From assembly GCF_021474685.1 (NCBI RefSeq), contig NZ_JAKEIT010000023.1, positions 1 through 41,627 of the forward strand: a stretch of 41,627 nucleotides of DNA. Reading direction: 5' to 3'. The position numbers and the translations under genes are program-made. This stretch comes from Tetragenococcus halophilus. Its GTDB lineage: Bacteria; Bacillota; Bacilli; Lactobacillales; Enterococcaceae. Below the pieces are notes generated by a model that worked only from the letters and a program-made list of their open reading frames with translations, was not told the origin of the DNA and made no database searches. Shown one piece after another: positions 1-8,641 of the stretch; within the stretch, counting starts at the first letter, position 1, and every line of letters begins with the position of its first letter.

Positions 1-30
1 AAATGCTTATAAAATTTATTTATTATTTGT

Positions 31-73
31 AAAAAAATACTCCAAGAACCTGTTTGTTAAGATTCTTGGAGTA
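31..73 (-). terminator. Rho-independent terminator of the antiporter gene
   Basis: An 11-bp perfect stem (38-48 with 63-73, arm TACTCCAAGAA) is followed on the minus strand by seven T residues (complement of 31-37). It lies just after the stop of the minus-strand antiporter gene. Confidence 0.85.
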
Positions 74-89
74 GATAAAAGGTTTGTTT

Positions 90-1949
90 TCATTCATTAT
101 TTGCTTCTAATAAGTTCCTTAGGTGTTCAACCGCCTCATTACTACCTGACATAATTAAATGATCACCTAATTCTAAACGAGTTGTTCCATGAGGGATGAT
201 TGGCTCGTGGTCCCGAAAAATACGACTAATGATTACCTCTTTAACTTCCGGCAATTGCGAAATCATCTTCTCCTCATACTTAGCGTTTGTCACAGTAACT
301 TCATTCAAGCGAAATTGCGTAGAAGTTAGCACATTAAAGAAAGCGGGTGCTTCAATCGCACTACGCAACATACCGACATTAACATCAAACATACTGAAAA
401 ATTCCACCTTGGCTTGCTCCAAATCTTCCTCCATTTGCAGCCGTTCTTTTGGATTGCGCACATCTAAACGTACAATGACACGCGGAACGCCATATTCTTT
501 AGCTTTTAACGCAAGGTCAAAATTTATGTTTGCCTCTTGATGGGCCAAAACGAGAATATCAGTATCAAACACTTGATTGCGGATCAAATGTTGACTATCC
601 AAAGATTCAAGTAAAGACAACGCTGCTTTATTATGATAAGTATCATATTGATATTGATCATTGGTATAAATCGCCTTACTATAATGAGTAGAAGATAATT
701 CTTGCATAGCAGAGATCGCCATTAACCCGACCCCTATAATATGCACCTCTGTTTTTTTCGGAGCTTCTTCATGCGGCTTGTAAAAGTATTTAAATAAAAG
801 AGGTCCTATTAAACAAGTCAAAATCCCTGATAAAAGGAAAGCTCCTGATTGCTGTTGGTCAATCACATTCAAATTTTCTGCCACATTAAGTGCCGGTAAA
901 ATAAGAGTAATAGTCGTTTGCGACAAAAATACACCACTTAAAGCATTAGAAGTCGTAAATAGCCGCCGAAAAATAAAATATGCTGGTAATTTAGCAAGTA
1001 GAAAAGCGAGCAAGAATAAAGGAATCAATATTAATGTTTCCGCCGAACTAAACATTGCCGGTAAATCTAGTTTTACTCCTGTCAAAATAAAGAAAAACGG
1101 AATAAAATAACCATAGCCAATAGCATCTAGTTTTTCCTCAGTTTCTTTTTCTGGTTCCAATAATTTAATGACGATTCCTGCAAGAAATGCGCCTAGTACG
1201 TTTTCTGCTCCCACTGTTTCTGCTAAAACTACTAGCGTAATAATCACCACAAAAGCAAGACGAACATCTAATTGGGTTGTTGGTTTTGTGTATTTCTTGA
1301 AAACAGTGAAGAAATTACGGAAACGCAAAAGTAACAATACAGCTACCAGAAAAATTAAGGAAGTAAGCCAAAGCGTACTACTATCTCCGCTTTTTAAGGA
1401 AGAGTAAATGGTTAAACCAAGAAGTGGAATAACTTCTCCTAATACTGCAAAAAGCAAAAGTGTTTGTCCATAAGTCCGACCTAATAGCTCATTTTCCTTT
1501 AAAACCGAAATAACGATCCCCAAAGCAACGGTGCTAAATAAAATACTAGCTAACTGTACGTCTGAGAAAAAGCCAGAAACACGGAACAAAACGGCAAGTA
1601 GCACAGAACCAACCACCGTTAGCCCATAAGCCAAGCTAGCTACTTTGAGTGGTGTTTCTTTGCTAGTATTTTCAGCTTGCCTAGCCGCTAAAGGAGTAGA
1701 AGTATCAGGTTTTCTAAATAATGAGAAATCAATTTCCATTCCACTTAAAAAAAGTAACAAAACTACACCTAAAGTCGAAATAGTGGATAACACAGCACTG
1801 GTTTCAACAATGTTAAATCCACTTTTACCTAATAAAATTCCCACAAAAATTTCCGCAACCGTCGTAGGAATAAATGATATACGAAACCTAGCTAATAGCA
1901 TAGGCGTTAAAAACGCTGCAAAAGTAACAATTACGAGAGAAAAATTCAT
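90..1949 (-). CDS. CPA2-family cation/proton antiporter with C-terminal nucleotide-binding (TrkA) domains
   Basis: This 619-residue protein is probably a Na+ or K+/H+ antiporter in the cytoplasmic membrane. About 12 hydrophobic segments fill residues 1-390 and include the CPA2-like stretches AEIFVGILLGKSG near the N-terminus and GAFLAGIVIKLLEPE near residue 255. A TrkA-N-like region (VHIIGVGLMAI, near residue 405) and a TrkA-C-like end (RLELGDHLIMSGS) follow. This KefB/GerN-like layout suggests gating by a nucleotide or cyclic dinucleotide, which is inference. The start has a GGGAGG ribosome-binding site about 8 nt upstream. It is monocistronic with its own terminator. The transported ion cannot be decided from sequence. 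Confidence 0.88.
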   Translation of the reverse strand: MNFSLVIVTFAAFLTPMLLARFRISFIPTTVAEIFVGILLGKSGFNIVETSAVLSTISTLGVVLLLFLSGMEIDFSLFRKPDTSTPLAARQAENTSKETPLKVASLAYGLTVVGSVLLAVLFRVSGFFSDVQLASILFSTVALGIVISVLKENELLGRTYGQTLLLFAVLGEVIPLLGLTIYSSLKSGDSSTLWLTSLIFLVAVLLLLRFRNFFTVFKKYTKPTTQLDVRLAFVVIITLVVLAETVGAENVLGAFLAGIVIKLLEPEKETEEKLDAIGYGYFIPFFFILTGVKLDLPAMFSSAETLILIPLFLLAFLLAKLPAYFIFRRLFTTSNALSGVFLSQTTITLILPALNVAENLNVIDQQQSGAFLLSGILTCLIGPLLFKYFYKPHEEAPKKTEVHIIGVGLMAISAMQELSSTHYSKAIYTNDQYQYDTYHNKAALSLLESLDSQHLIRNQVFDTDILVLAHQEANINFDLALKAKEYGVPRVIVRLDVRNPKERLQMEEDLEQAKVEFFSMFDVNVGMLRSAIEAPAFFNVLTSTQFRLNEVTVTNAKYEEKMISQLPEVKEVIISRIFRDHEPIIPHGTTRLELGDHLIMSGSNEAVEHLRNLLEANNE

Positions 1950-2260
1950 ACACTTGCCTCCCTGCTCAAATTTTCTTTAATATATTTGAAATAAGTCATA
2001 AGATACATTCTTACGTTTATTGTTCCCACAATAGCTTTTATAAATTTTTCCCAATTCAACCTATTCCAAGTTTTTTCCGGAAGCAATTCTAACAGCTTTC
2101 ACTATATTTTGAAAATATTATAAACTATAGATAGAATCCATCAAATCTACTACTTTATATAATTACTCGATATATAAAATCAAAAAAGAGCAAATATGAT
2201 ACGAAGTAAGGCTGGAAAAGCTTTTTTAGAAAGAATATGTTAAAATTTAGTTAGCGGGAA
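1950..2260. other. AT-rich divergent intergenic region
   Basis: This spacer separates the minus-strand antiporter gene from the plus-strand hypothetical gene. No reading frame in it looks like a gene. It holds a short inverted repeat at 2018-2033 (TATTGT-TCCC-ACAATA) that could be an operator for the antiporter gene. A weak plus-strand promoter candidate lies at 2213-2241 (TGGAAA, 17 nt, TATGTT). Confidence 0.4.
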
Positions 2261-2274
2261 TGAAAACGCTAATA
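2261..2274 (+). promoter_or_regulatory. cre-like site (CcpA) in the leader of the hypothetical gene
   Basis: TGAAAACGCTAATA matches the cre consensus TGWAANCGNTNWCA at every fixed position except one. It lies downstream of the likely -10 and 26 nt before the start codon, a position typical of roadblock repression. Regulation by carbon source is inferred. Confidence 0.5.
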
Positions 2275-2299
2275 AAAAATGGGTTAGGAGATGTTAATT

Positions 2300-2767
2300 A
2301 TGAATAAAAAGCAAGCTGCGCTGTTTTTATATCTTTTGGAAGATTTAGTCTTTGATAGAAAGTTTCATCTTCAGCAAAGTGTAGTGTTTGAAACTAAAGA
2401 AAGTTTAGTGACCGGAATGTTCTATCCTGGTGATGCCTATTTTGCGCCCTTTACAAGTCCAGAAGATGCCTACACATTCAAAGAAACATTTGTTAACAGA
2501 ACATTGAAGAGTGGGATTAGTGAGTATAATAAGGAACAGATCCAGCAAGATTTGCAAAAAGATATGCCTGCAACCTTTGAAAAACTTAAGGATTTTGTCT
2601 TACATTACGAAGAGTACGAAGAAGTAAAAGATATAAAAACAATTGTCACTGATGATACAGTTATTAAAAATGTAAATTTTATGAATATCCCAAATAAGAT
2701 TTTTCCATTTTTTATTTTTCCTAAAGACGTCACGTTCAATCCTGTATCATTGCTTTTTGGAAGTTAG
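2300..2767 (+). CDS. hypothetical protein, 155 residues
   Basis: I do not recognise this family. The protein has no signal peptide or clear membrane segment; it is acidic in the middle (residues 85-115, rich in E, D and K) and ends in a hydrophobic, aromatic tail (IFPFFIFPKD, near residue 135). An in-frame ATG lies 9 nt upstream at 2291, but AGGAG at 2286-2290 abuts it, so the ATG at 2300 with a 9-nt spacing is the better start. It is monocistronic, with a bidirectional terminator downstream and a cre-like site upstream. The cre site suggests expression tied to carbon supply; function unknown. Confidence 0.7.
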   Translation: MNKKQAALFLYLLEDLVFDRKFHLQQSVVFETKESLVTGMFYPGDAYFAPFTSPEDAYTFKETFVNRTLKSGISEYNKEQIQQDLQKDMPATFEKLKDFVLHYEEYEEVKDIKTIVTDDTVIKNVNFMNIPNKIFPFFIFPKDVTFNPVSLLFGS

Positions 2768-2787
2768 TAAATCATTGCATGTCTACA

Positions 2788-2833
2788 GAAAAAAGCACTT
2801 AGCTGTCTTATGAAACCAGTTAAGTGCTTTTTC
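2788..2833. terminator. bidirectional terminator between convergent genes
   Basis: A long near-perfect stem with core AAAAAGCACTTA at about 2789-2803 pairs with TAAGTGCTTTTT at 2821-2832. A-rich and T-rich flanks mean it can serve both the plus-strand hypothetical gene and the minus-strand yebC-family gene. Confidence 0.85.
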
Positions 2834-2858
2834 TACGCAATTAAATATAAAAATAACC

Positions 2859-3575
2859 CTATCCTAATTCAACATTATGATAGATATTTTGAACATCTTC
2901 CAAATCATCTAATACATCAATAATTTTATCAAAAATAGCTCTGTCTTCATCATTTAATGTTACTTCACTTTGCGGAAGCATCTGCATTTCTGCAATGTCA
3001 TACTTTTCAATGCCATAAGTATTTAATGCTTCTTGAATAAGATGGAAATCTTCTGGCTCACTGTAAACGACAATTTGCCCCTCATCATTTTCAACGTCTC
3101 GTATATCAATATCTTTATCTAGCAAAAATTCAAAAATTTCATCAGCGTCATCTCCGGCAAAACTAAACAAAGCCGTATTATCAAACATATAAGATACCGC
3201 ACCATTTACACCCATATTCCCACCATTTTTACTAAAAGCGGCACGTACTTCACTTGCTGTTCGATTTACATTATTTGTCAAAGCATCTACAATAAGCATC
3301 GAACCAGCAGGACCGAATCCTTCATAACGCAGTTCGGAGTATACTTCGTCACTAGCGCCTTTGGCTTTTTCCAGCGCACGATCAATCACATGCTTGGGTA
3401 CATCATAAGTTTTTGCCCGATCAATGACAAACTTTAACTTTTGATTTGTATGCGGATCAGGCTCTCCTGATTTTGCAGCAGCATAAATTTCTATCCCAAA
3501 TTTTGCATAAACCTTACTATTGTTTTTATCCTTTGCGGTCTTTTTAGCAACGATATTTGCCCATTTGCGTCCCAT
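2859..3575 (-). CDS. YebC/PmpR family protein (YeeI-type)
   Basis: This 238-residue cytosolic protein opens with [17 protein letters not shown] and contains the family stretches RYEGFGPAG and NGAVSYMFD. The family was long annotated as DNA-binding transcription regulators; more recent work links members to relief of ribosome stalling on proline-rich stretches. The MGRKWANI start is like the Bacillus YeeI branch rather than the MAGHSKW branch. Length is normal. A GAAGTGAAG purine run serves as ribosome-binding site. It stands alone, closed by the bidirectional terminator downstream. Confidence 0.93.
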   Translation of the reverse strand: MGRKWANIVAKKTAKDKNNSKVYAKFGIEIYAAAKSGEPDPHTNQKLKFVIDRAKTYDVPKHVIDRALEKAKGASDEVYSELRYEGFGPAGSMLIVDALTNNVNRTASEVRAAFSKNGGNMGVNGAVSYMFDNTALFSFAGDDADEIFEFLLDKDIDIRDVENDEGQIVVYSEPEDFHLIQEALNTYGIEKYDIAEMQMLPQSEVTLNDEDRAIFDKIIDVLDDLEDVQNIYHNVELG

Positions 3576-3637
3576 TTCTTCACTTCTCTTTCAGTTATTT
3601 TATAAAGTTTATTTTTATAGTTTAAAGATACTGTACA

Positions 3638-4795
3638 TTAAACACGAATTGGAAACTGTCCGAAATTTTGTTCTTTTATCTTGGGATTTACCATCTGATA
3701 AATGTTATCACTTTGAATACCCAATGTCATCTTTTCTTCCTCAGTTTGGCCAACCTTAGAAATAATAGGCCATGAGATCGTCTTTTTTTCTTGCTGTAAG
3801 TATTGTTGTCCTTTTTGTGTAAATCCTAAAATGTGTAAATAGTTATTATGCCAAGCTTTTTTTATGTCTTTATCTTTTAAATTCAATAAACAGTAGCAAA
3901 ACAGCCGTTGAACTCTTGCACGTGTGTATCTTTTAGATTTAACCAGCTGTACATATTCCTCAAAATTACTTGCCTGTCTAATCTTACTTTTTAAACGATG
4001 CTCTAAGCCTTCAACCATTTGATAGATTTCACGTAATTCAGCTAACGAGCTCGCTAATATTTTATAGCGTAAAAATGGCCAATAATCCTCCCAACTCACC
4101 TGATAATCAGTGAGATCTTTTGCTGTTTTTACAGGAACAAGATTTTTCACACTTTTTTTCTCAAGAATTGCTTGGCGAATGGCTGTAGCACTTGCAATTT
4201 TTCCTGTTAGTTCGGTGGAATGATGATTTACTTTTTTTCGTTCAATGGGATAAATGCCCATAGCTTGTTCAAAACGAGCATTTTCTTTAGCATAAGTCAA
4301 TCCTAGCACATGGTTCGGTTGTTCTTTTAGCCGTGCAAGTGCAGGATAATCGTCAGTCAACACAGCCGCCATTTTTTGTGCGTAAGTTAAAGTAGGATCC
4401 TCATATTTCTGGTAAGCTTCATCGATCTCTTTTTGATGAGTTGTAGTAAAACGTCCAAAAGAAGAATAATCAAAACCTGCAGTATGATCTGTACCAAACG
4501 ATAGATTGTCACAGTGCAGCGCATGTAAAAGTTGCACGCCACCTTTAGCAAAGTAATCCGCCGACTGTAAGGACCATTGAATAGGTAGTTCAACTACCAA
4601 ATCTGCACCTTGTGACAGTGCTTCTTCGGCTCGTCGCCATTTATCAATGATAGCCGGCTCTCCACGTTGTAAAAAATTACCGCTCATCACAACCACCATC
4701 ACATCTGCTTGAGTCCCTTCTCTTGCCTTTTGCAGTTGGTATCTATGGCCATTATGAAATGGATTATATTCAGCAATGATCCCGCAAGTATTCAT
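3638..4795 (-). CDS. tmcAL: tRNA(Met) cytidine acetate ligase TmcAL
   Basis: TmcAL (formerly YlbM) uses ATP and acetate to form N4-acetylcytidine at the wobble position of elongator tRNA-Met. The 385-residue protein starts with the nucleotidyltransferase signature CGIIAEYNPFHNGH at residues 4-17, with the HxGH-type ATP site, and has the later family stretches VVMSGNFLQRGEPA and GKIASATAIRQAI. Length is close to the usual 380-400. The start ATG has GGAG 7 nt upstream. It lies downstream of the methyltransferase gene, but a hairpin at 4832-4863 separates the two, so it may be only partly co-transcribed with the rsfS operon. Confidence 0.93.
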   Translation of the reverse strand: MNTCGIIAEYNPFHNGHRYQLQKAREGTQADVMVVVMSGNFLQRGEPAIIDKWRRAEEALSQGADLVVELPIQWSLQSADYFAKGGVQLLHALHCDNLSFGTDHTAGFDYSSFGRFTTTHQKEIDEAYQKYEDPTLTYAQKMAAVLTDDYPALARLKEQPNHVLGLTYAKENARFEQAMGIYPIERKKVNHHSTELTGKIASATAIRQAILEKKSVKNLVPVKTAKDLTDYQVSWEDYWPFLRYKILASSLAELREIYQMVEGLEHRLKSKIRQASNFEEYVQLVKSKRYTRARVQRLFCYCLLNLKDKDIKKAWHNNYLHILGFTQKGQQYLQQEKKTISWPIISKVGQTEEEKMTLGIQSDNIYQMVNPKIKEQNFGQFPIRV

Positions 4796-4831
4796 CGTTA
4801 TCTCCTTATATGTAAATACTCAAATCCTACG

Positions 4832-4863
4832 AAAATCCCACGAAACCAAAAGATTTCATGGGA
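4832..4863 (-). terminator. hairpin terminator or attenuator between methyltransferase gene and tmcAL
   Basis: On the minus strand TCCCATGAAA pairs with TTTCGTGGGA (one G-U pair, 8-nt loop) and is followed by TTTTC. The short T-run suggests partial termination, which would lower tmcAL expression relative to the upstream operon. Confidence 0.55.
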
Positions 4864-4869
4864 CTACAT

Positions 4870-5601
4870 TTATTTATAACAAACAAAAAACCAACGCTCG
4901 CTGTTGTTTGTCGGTTCACTATCCTTAAAATCAGCACATACTTTAATTTGTTTAAAACCCGCTTGTTTTAATAAGTCTTTATAAGTTTCTATGGGATAAG
5001 TACGTTCTAAATGCAATTCATCCTCACGCCTAAAAGTTCCAGCTTGATTTTTAATAAAAAACGTCAGAAAATGTTCGATACTATGAGGAAACTCACCTGG
5101 ATAACTTTCCCATAAAAAGGCGAAATCTTCTGTTTGATAATGATAAGTATAATCAGGAAATACTTCATCTATCTGATAAAGCGAGTGGACATCAAATAAA
5201 AAAACGCCATCTTTTTTAAGTACTTGATATACCTGATTAAAAGCCGTTTGCACTTCTAGTTCATCAGCTAAATAGCAGATAGAATCAGAATAGCAAGTGA
5301 CGACTTCATAGGTTCCCATATCTTTCAGATCAAGCATGTCTGCTTGTACAAACTGTACATCCGCTTGTTCATTTTCTGCCTGTTGATTGGCCACCGTTAA
5401 CATCTCTTCTGACAAGTCTAAAGCTGTAACATCATATCCTTGTTGCGCAAACTGGATAGCTAATTCCCCCGTACCACAAGCTAATTCTAAAAGTTGCTTT
5501 TCTTTCTTTAAATGACGCAAGGTAAAAGCTAACCAATCCTCATATAACTGTTTATCCATGACTTGATCATAAATAAAAGCAAAACTTTCAAATGCACTCA
5601 T
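4870..5601 (-). CDS. class I SAM-dependent methyltransferase
   Basis: A 243-residue cytosolic methyltransferase with motif I ELACGTGELAIQFAQ near residues 38-52, motif II region VTALDLSEEML and the later DMLDLKDMGTYEVVTCYSDS. The substrate is unknown. The family regularly follows rsfS in Firmicutes. The ATG at 5601 overlaps the rsfS stop by one base (TAATG), indicating translational coupling. An upstream in-frame ATG would add five residues inside rsfS and is less likely. Confidence 0.88.
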   Translation of the reverse strand: MSAFESFAFIYDQVMDKQLYEDWLAFTLRHLKKEKQLLELACGTGELAIQFAQQGYDVTALDLSEEMLTVANQQAENEQADVQFVQADMLDLKDMGTYEVVTCYSDSICYLADELEVQTAFNQVYQVLKKDGVFLFDVHSLYQIDEVFPDYTYHYQTEDFAFLWESYPGEFPHSIEHFLTFFIKNQAGTFRREDELHLERTYPIETYKDLLKQAGFKQIKVCADFKDSEPTNNSERWFFVCYK

Positions 5602-5957
5602 TATTCTGTGACCCAAGCCGAAATATCAACAAAAGGTGCGTCCGCCCATAGTTTTTCCAATTGATAAAATTCACGTTCATCTTGATTAAATACATGGACG
5701 ATCACATCGCCTAAATCAATTAAAGTCCATTTCGCACTGTCTTTTCCTTCGACGCTTTTTACTTCAATTTGTGCTTTTTGCGCATCTTCAACAATATCAT
5801 TGACGATAGTTTGGATTTGACGGTTGTTTCTTCCAGAACAGATCATAAAGTAATCTGCCAGTAAAGATACCTCACGCATATCTAAAACGACAATATCTTG
5901 CGCACTTTTTGCATCGGCTGTTTGTACAGCTGTTTGTAAAATTTGTTGACTATCTAT
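5601..5957 (-). CDS. rsfS: ribosome silencing factor RsfS, with probable AUA start codon
   Basis: RsfS (YbeB/YqeL) binds ribosomal protein uL14 and blocks subunit joining when nutrients run short. The signature DMREVSLLADYFMICSG is at residues 26-42. The first ATG in frame (5879) would remove 26 conserved N-terminal residues and has no ribosome-binding site. Extended upstream, the frame reads IDSQQILQTAVQTADAKSA and reaches an ATA at 5957-5955, preceded six bases earlier by a full GAGGTGA Shine-Dalgarno; a TGA lies three codons upstream. No ATG, GTG, TTG or CTG exists in frame between. From the ATA the product is 118 residues, the normal family length. The start is therefore most likely AUA. 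Confidence 0.88.
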   Translation of the reverse strand: MDSQQILQTAVQTADAKSAQDIVVLDMREVSLLADYFMICSGRNNRQIQTIVNDIVEDAQKAQIEVKSVEGKDSAKWTLIDLGDVIVHVFNQDEREFYQLEKLWADAPFVDISAWVTE

Positions 5958-5979
5958 TTTCCTTCACCTCTTATTTATC

Positions 5980-6558
5980 TTAGTTCTTTTTTGCAACCCA
6001 GCGGTTATAAGTTTCAATCGTTTTGGGGTAAATCGGCGCATTAATATCTATTAAATGAGCCAACGTATGTTTAGTTTCATAAGCTACTGCTTCATCCAAA
6101 TCTTTTTTAGCAATCGCGCGTGCTTTTTCTACACCAGGGATATCTCTTCCAGCTTCAATATAATCTGCTACATAAATGATTTTATCTAATAAACTCATTT
6201 GAGAAGCCCCAGTTGTATGTAAACGGATTGCTTGTAAGATGGACTCATCAGTAATTCCGAGTTCTTTTTCGACTAATTGCGCACCTACAAGACCATGCCA
6301 AATCGCATTACTCCAATTCAATAAGTCTAAGTCATAGTCATCGTCACGAATAATTTGTTTAAATTCGCTATCCGGACGTTCCTTGGCATAATCATGAGCC
6401 AATGCAGCAATACTTGCTTTTTCCTTGGATTCTCCATATCTTTCAGCCAAAAATAGGGCTGCTTTTTCTACGCCTAATACGTGCTTAAAACGTTTTTCGC
6501 TCATCGCTGCTTTAATTTTTTCTAATAAGGCTGCTCGAATATTTTCATTATATTCCAT
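5980..6558 (-). CDS. yqeK: HD-domain hydrolase YqeK, Ap4A hydrolase
   Basis: YqeK proteins hydrolyse diadenosine tetraphosphate symmetrically to two ADP. The HD metal motif is visible as AALAHDYAKE, with HVLGVEKAALFLAERYG before it and IYVADYIEAGRDIPGV after. I place the start at the ATG of MEYNENIRAALLEK (6558), ten bases after AAAGGGG; an in-frame ATG at 6597 lies deeper inside nadD. The resulting 192 residues fit the family. It overlaps the end of nadD by 11 bases, so the two are co-translated. Confidence 0.9.
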   Translation of the reverse strand: MEYNENIRAALLEKIKAAMSEKRFKHVLGVEKAALFLAERYGESKEKASIAALAHDYAKERPDSEFKQIIRDDDYDLDLLNWSNAIWHGLVGAQLVEKELGITDESILQAIRLHTTGASQMSLLDKIIYVADYIEAGRDIPGVEKARAIAKKDLDEAVAYETKHTLAHLIDINAPIYPKTIETYNRWVAKKN

Positions 6559-7189
6559 CAAGATACAACCCCTTTTCTTGAATATAGTGTAACACATTTT
6601 CTGGCAGGAGATAGTTCACCGAACAACCTTGCGCAATTTTTTTCCGTAAATCTGTAGAACTGATATTCATATCAGGTACATCGATCCAAATAATTGGATA
6701 AGAAGTTTCAGTCGGATAATCAGGCCGTTTGACGCCTACAAATTGAACCAATTGCATTAGTTCATCAACCTTATACCACTTAGGTAAATACTCCACCATA
6801 TCTCCACCGATAATAAAATAAAAATCAGTATCGGGATATTTCTCTGTTAAGATTTTCATGGTTTCATAAGTATAACTTTTACCTGGACGATTGATTTCAC
6901 TTTTTTCAACATCAAGTAAAGGATTATCAGCAATTGCTAACTCTAACATCTTTAATCGATCTGAAACATCAATCGTTTCTTTAGGATCCACATGCGGTGG
7001 TTCATTAGACGGCATTAAATAAACCTTTTCTAAACCTAATGATCTTCCGACTTGATCTGCCATGATCAAATGCGCTATATGAACAGGGTTAAAGTTTCCT
7101 CCTAAAATTCCTACTTGTTTTTTCTTTGAATTCCTTTGTTCTTTAACTTCTACAAATGTTTGTACATTGCTCATCACTTGCTGTTTCAA
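6548..7189 (-). CDS. nadD: nicotinate-nucleotide adenylyltransferase NadD
   Basis: NadD adenylates nicotinate mononucleotide in NAD synthesis. The nucleotidyltransferase site GILGGNFNPVHIAH and the C-terminal ISSTDLRKKI motif are both present. The start is uncertain: the frame opens at a TTG at 7207, but a strong GGAGG lies just after that codon. The TTG at 7189 (11 nt after GGAGG) is my choice, and an ATG at 7174 is another option. Neighbours: four bases after yhbY at most, overlapping yqeK at the 3' end. Confidence 0.9.
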   Translation of the reverse strand: MKQQVMSNVQTFVEVKEQRNSKKKQVGILGGNFNPVHIAHLIMADQVGRSLGLEKVYLMPSNEPPHVDPKETIDVSDRLKMLELAIADNPLLDVEKSEINRPGKSYTYETMKILTEKYPDTDFYFIIGGDMVEYLPKWYKVDELMQLVQFVGVKRPDYPTETSYPIIWIDVPDMNISSTDLRKKIAQGCSVNYLLPENVLHYIQEKGLYLDGI

Positions 7190-7210
7190 CTTCTCATGCG
7201 CCTCCAATAA

Positions 7211-7522
7211 CTACACTTTCTTTACAGCAGCAGAAATTTTTTGGTTTTTTTCTTTACTTGAAGTTTTAAAAATCACTAGCACACGCCCGATGATTTGTAC
7301 TACTTGGCAGTCCAATTTTTCTTCTAAAATCGCCGCTACCTCACTAGCTTCTTCATCGGTATTTTGTAGTAAACTTACTTTAATCAATTCTCGTTTTTCT
7401 AAAGCTTCACCGATTTGCACGATCAGTTGATCGTTTAACCCACCTTTACCAATTTGAAAAATCGGTTGTAAATGGTGAGCTTGACTCTTCAAAAAACTTT
7501 TTTGCTTTCCTCTTAATTTCAT
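7211..7522 (-). CDS. yhbY: YhbY, CRM-domain ribosome assembly RNA-binding protein
   Basis: This 103-residue protein is a single CRM domain with the GxxG-type loop FQIGKGGLND at residues 22-31 and the start MKLRGKQKSFLKSQAHHL. The family associates with pre-50S particles. It sits between yqeH and nadD in the classic Firmicute order, with short spacers indicating one operon. Length is standard. Confidence 0.93.
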   Translation of the reverse strand: MKLRGKQKSFLKSQAHHLQPIFQIGKGGLNDQLIVQIGEALEKRELIKVSLLQNTDEEASEVAAILEEKLDCQVVQIIGRVLVIFKTSSKEKNQKISAAVKKV

Positions 7523-7531
7523 AACGTCCTC

Positions 7532-8641
7532 CTAAATCAGCGCCTGACGTGTAATAACATCGACGCCCTTGGGTGCCCAACCACTGACCACAACTGGGTC
7601 TTTAACTGTAACCCAGCCCAAGCCAGCAAAAACAATGTCAGTTTTTTCTTTAATGGAAAATTCAAAACGTTCCAATTCAGGAAAGCTTTCTTTTTCTTCA
7701 TTACGTGGCGGTTGTAATAGTTCACCTAAATGTTTTTCATAAAATTTATCCGCATTTTCTAATTTGGTTCGATGAATCATTAAATCATTTGAAACAAAAA
7801 CGGTAAAAGAGCTTTTTTCTCCTTTAATAAAATCAAAGCGCGCTAAGCCACCTAAAAACAAGGTTTGTCCAGCGTTTAATTGATAGATCTTAGGCTTGAT
7901 TTCTTTTTGCGGCGCGATAATTTTAAGGTCTTTTTCTCCTAGAAAATGCGCCATTTGATGACGATGGATAATCCCTGGTGTATCTATTAAAAATTGGCCG
8001 TCGTCTAAAGGAATTTCAATTTTATCTAATGTTGTTCCCGGAAATTTTGAAGTAGTGATCAACTCCTTAACATCCGCTGTTTTTTGAACAATCTGGTTAA
8101 TCAATGTAGATTTACCTACATTTGTTACACCTACGATATAAACATCTCGACCTTCACGATACTTTTCTATCATATCAAGCAAAGCATCTAACTCATCGTT
8201 TCTTTTAGCACTAGTCAATAATACATCGACTGGACGTAAGCCTTTATCATGGGCTTGTTCTTTCATCCATTGTTTTAATTTAGTCTTTTTCAAAGACTTA
8301 GGTAACACATCTACTTTATTACCTACCAATAATACAGGATTGTTTCCTACAAAGCGATGCAAGCCAGGTATTATAGAACCATTAAAATCAAAAATATCTA
8401 CCACATTGACAATAAGCGCATCTTTTTGTCCAATTTCATTTAATAACCGTAAAAAATCATCGTCGGTCAATGAGACATCTTGAATCTCATTATAATGACG
8501 CAGACGAAAACAACGTTGACAATAAACTTCGCCGGACTCCAATCCTTTTTCCAAAACTGATTTTGGTGTATAGCCTATTTTATTTTTATCTTCTGTTTGA
8601 ATAACCGCTCCACAACCGATACATTGAAGGGCTTCTGTCAT
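7532..8641 (-). CDS. yqeH: YqeH, circularly permuted ribosome-assembly GTPase
   Basis: YqeH is needed for 30S subunit biogenesis. An N-terminal zinc finger (CIGCGAVIQ and CQRCFRLRH, residues about 7-47) precedes a GTPase with permuted motif order: G4 NKVD near 108, G5 SAK near 144, then G1 GVTNVGKST near 172 and G3 DTPG near 220. The 369-residue length is usual. Its start overlaps the yqeG stop by four bases (ATGA). Confidence 0.95.
   Translation of the reverse strand: MTEALQCIGCGAVIQTEDKNKIGYTPKSVLEKGLESGEVYCQRCFRLRHYNEIQDVSLTDDDFLRLLNEIGQKDALIVNVVDIFDFNGSIIPGLHRFVGNNPVLLVGNKVDVLPKSLKKTKLKQWMKEQAHDKGLRPVDVLLTSAKRNDELDALLDMIEKYREGRDVYIVGVTNVGKSTLINQIVQKTADVKELITTSKFPGTTLDKIEIPLDDGQFLIDTPGIIHRHQMAHFLGEKDLKIIAPQKEIKPKIYQLNAGQTLFLGGLARFDFIKGEKSSFTVFVSNDLMIHRTKLENADKFYEKHLGELLQPPRNEEKESFPELERFEFSIKEKTDIVFAGLGWVTVKDPVVVSGWAPKGVDVITRQALI

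Noticed and set aside
196-540. Plus-strand open frames opposite the antiporter gene, and similar frames across the window
   Set aside because: They are antisense to well-supported genes, lack ribosome-binding sites and show no recognisable domains.
5877-5879. ATG as the rsfS start
   Set aside because: It removes 26 residues of the conserved RsfS N-terminus and has no Shine-Dalgarno sequence.
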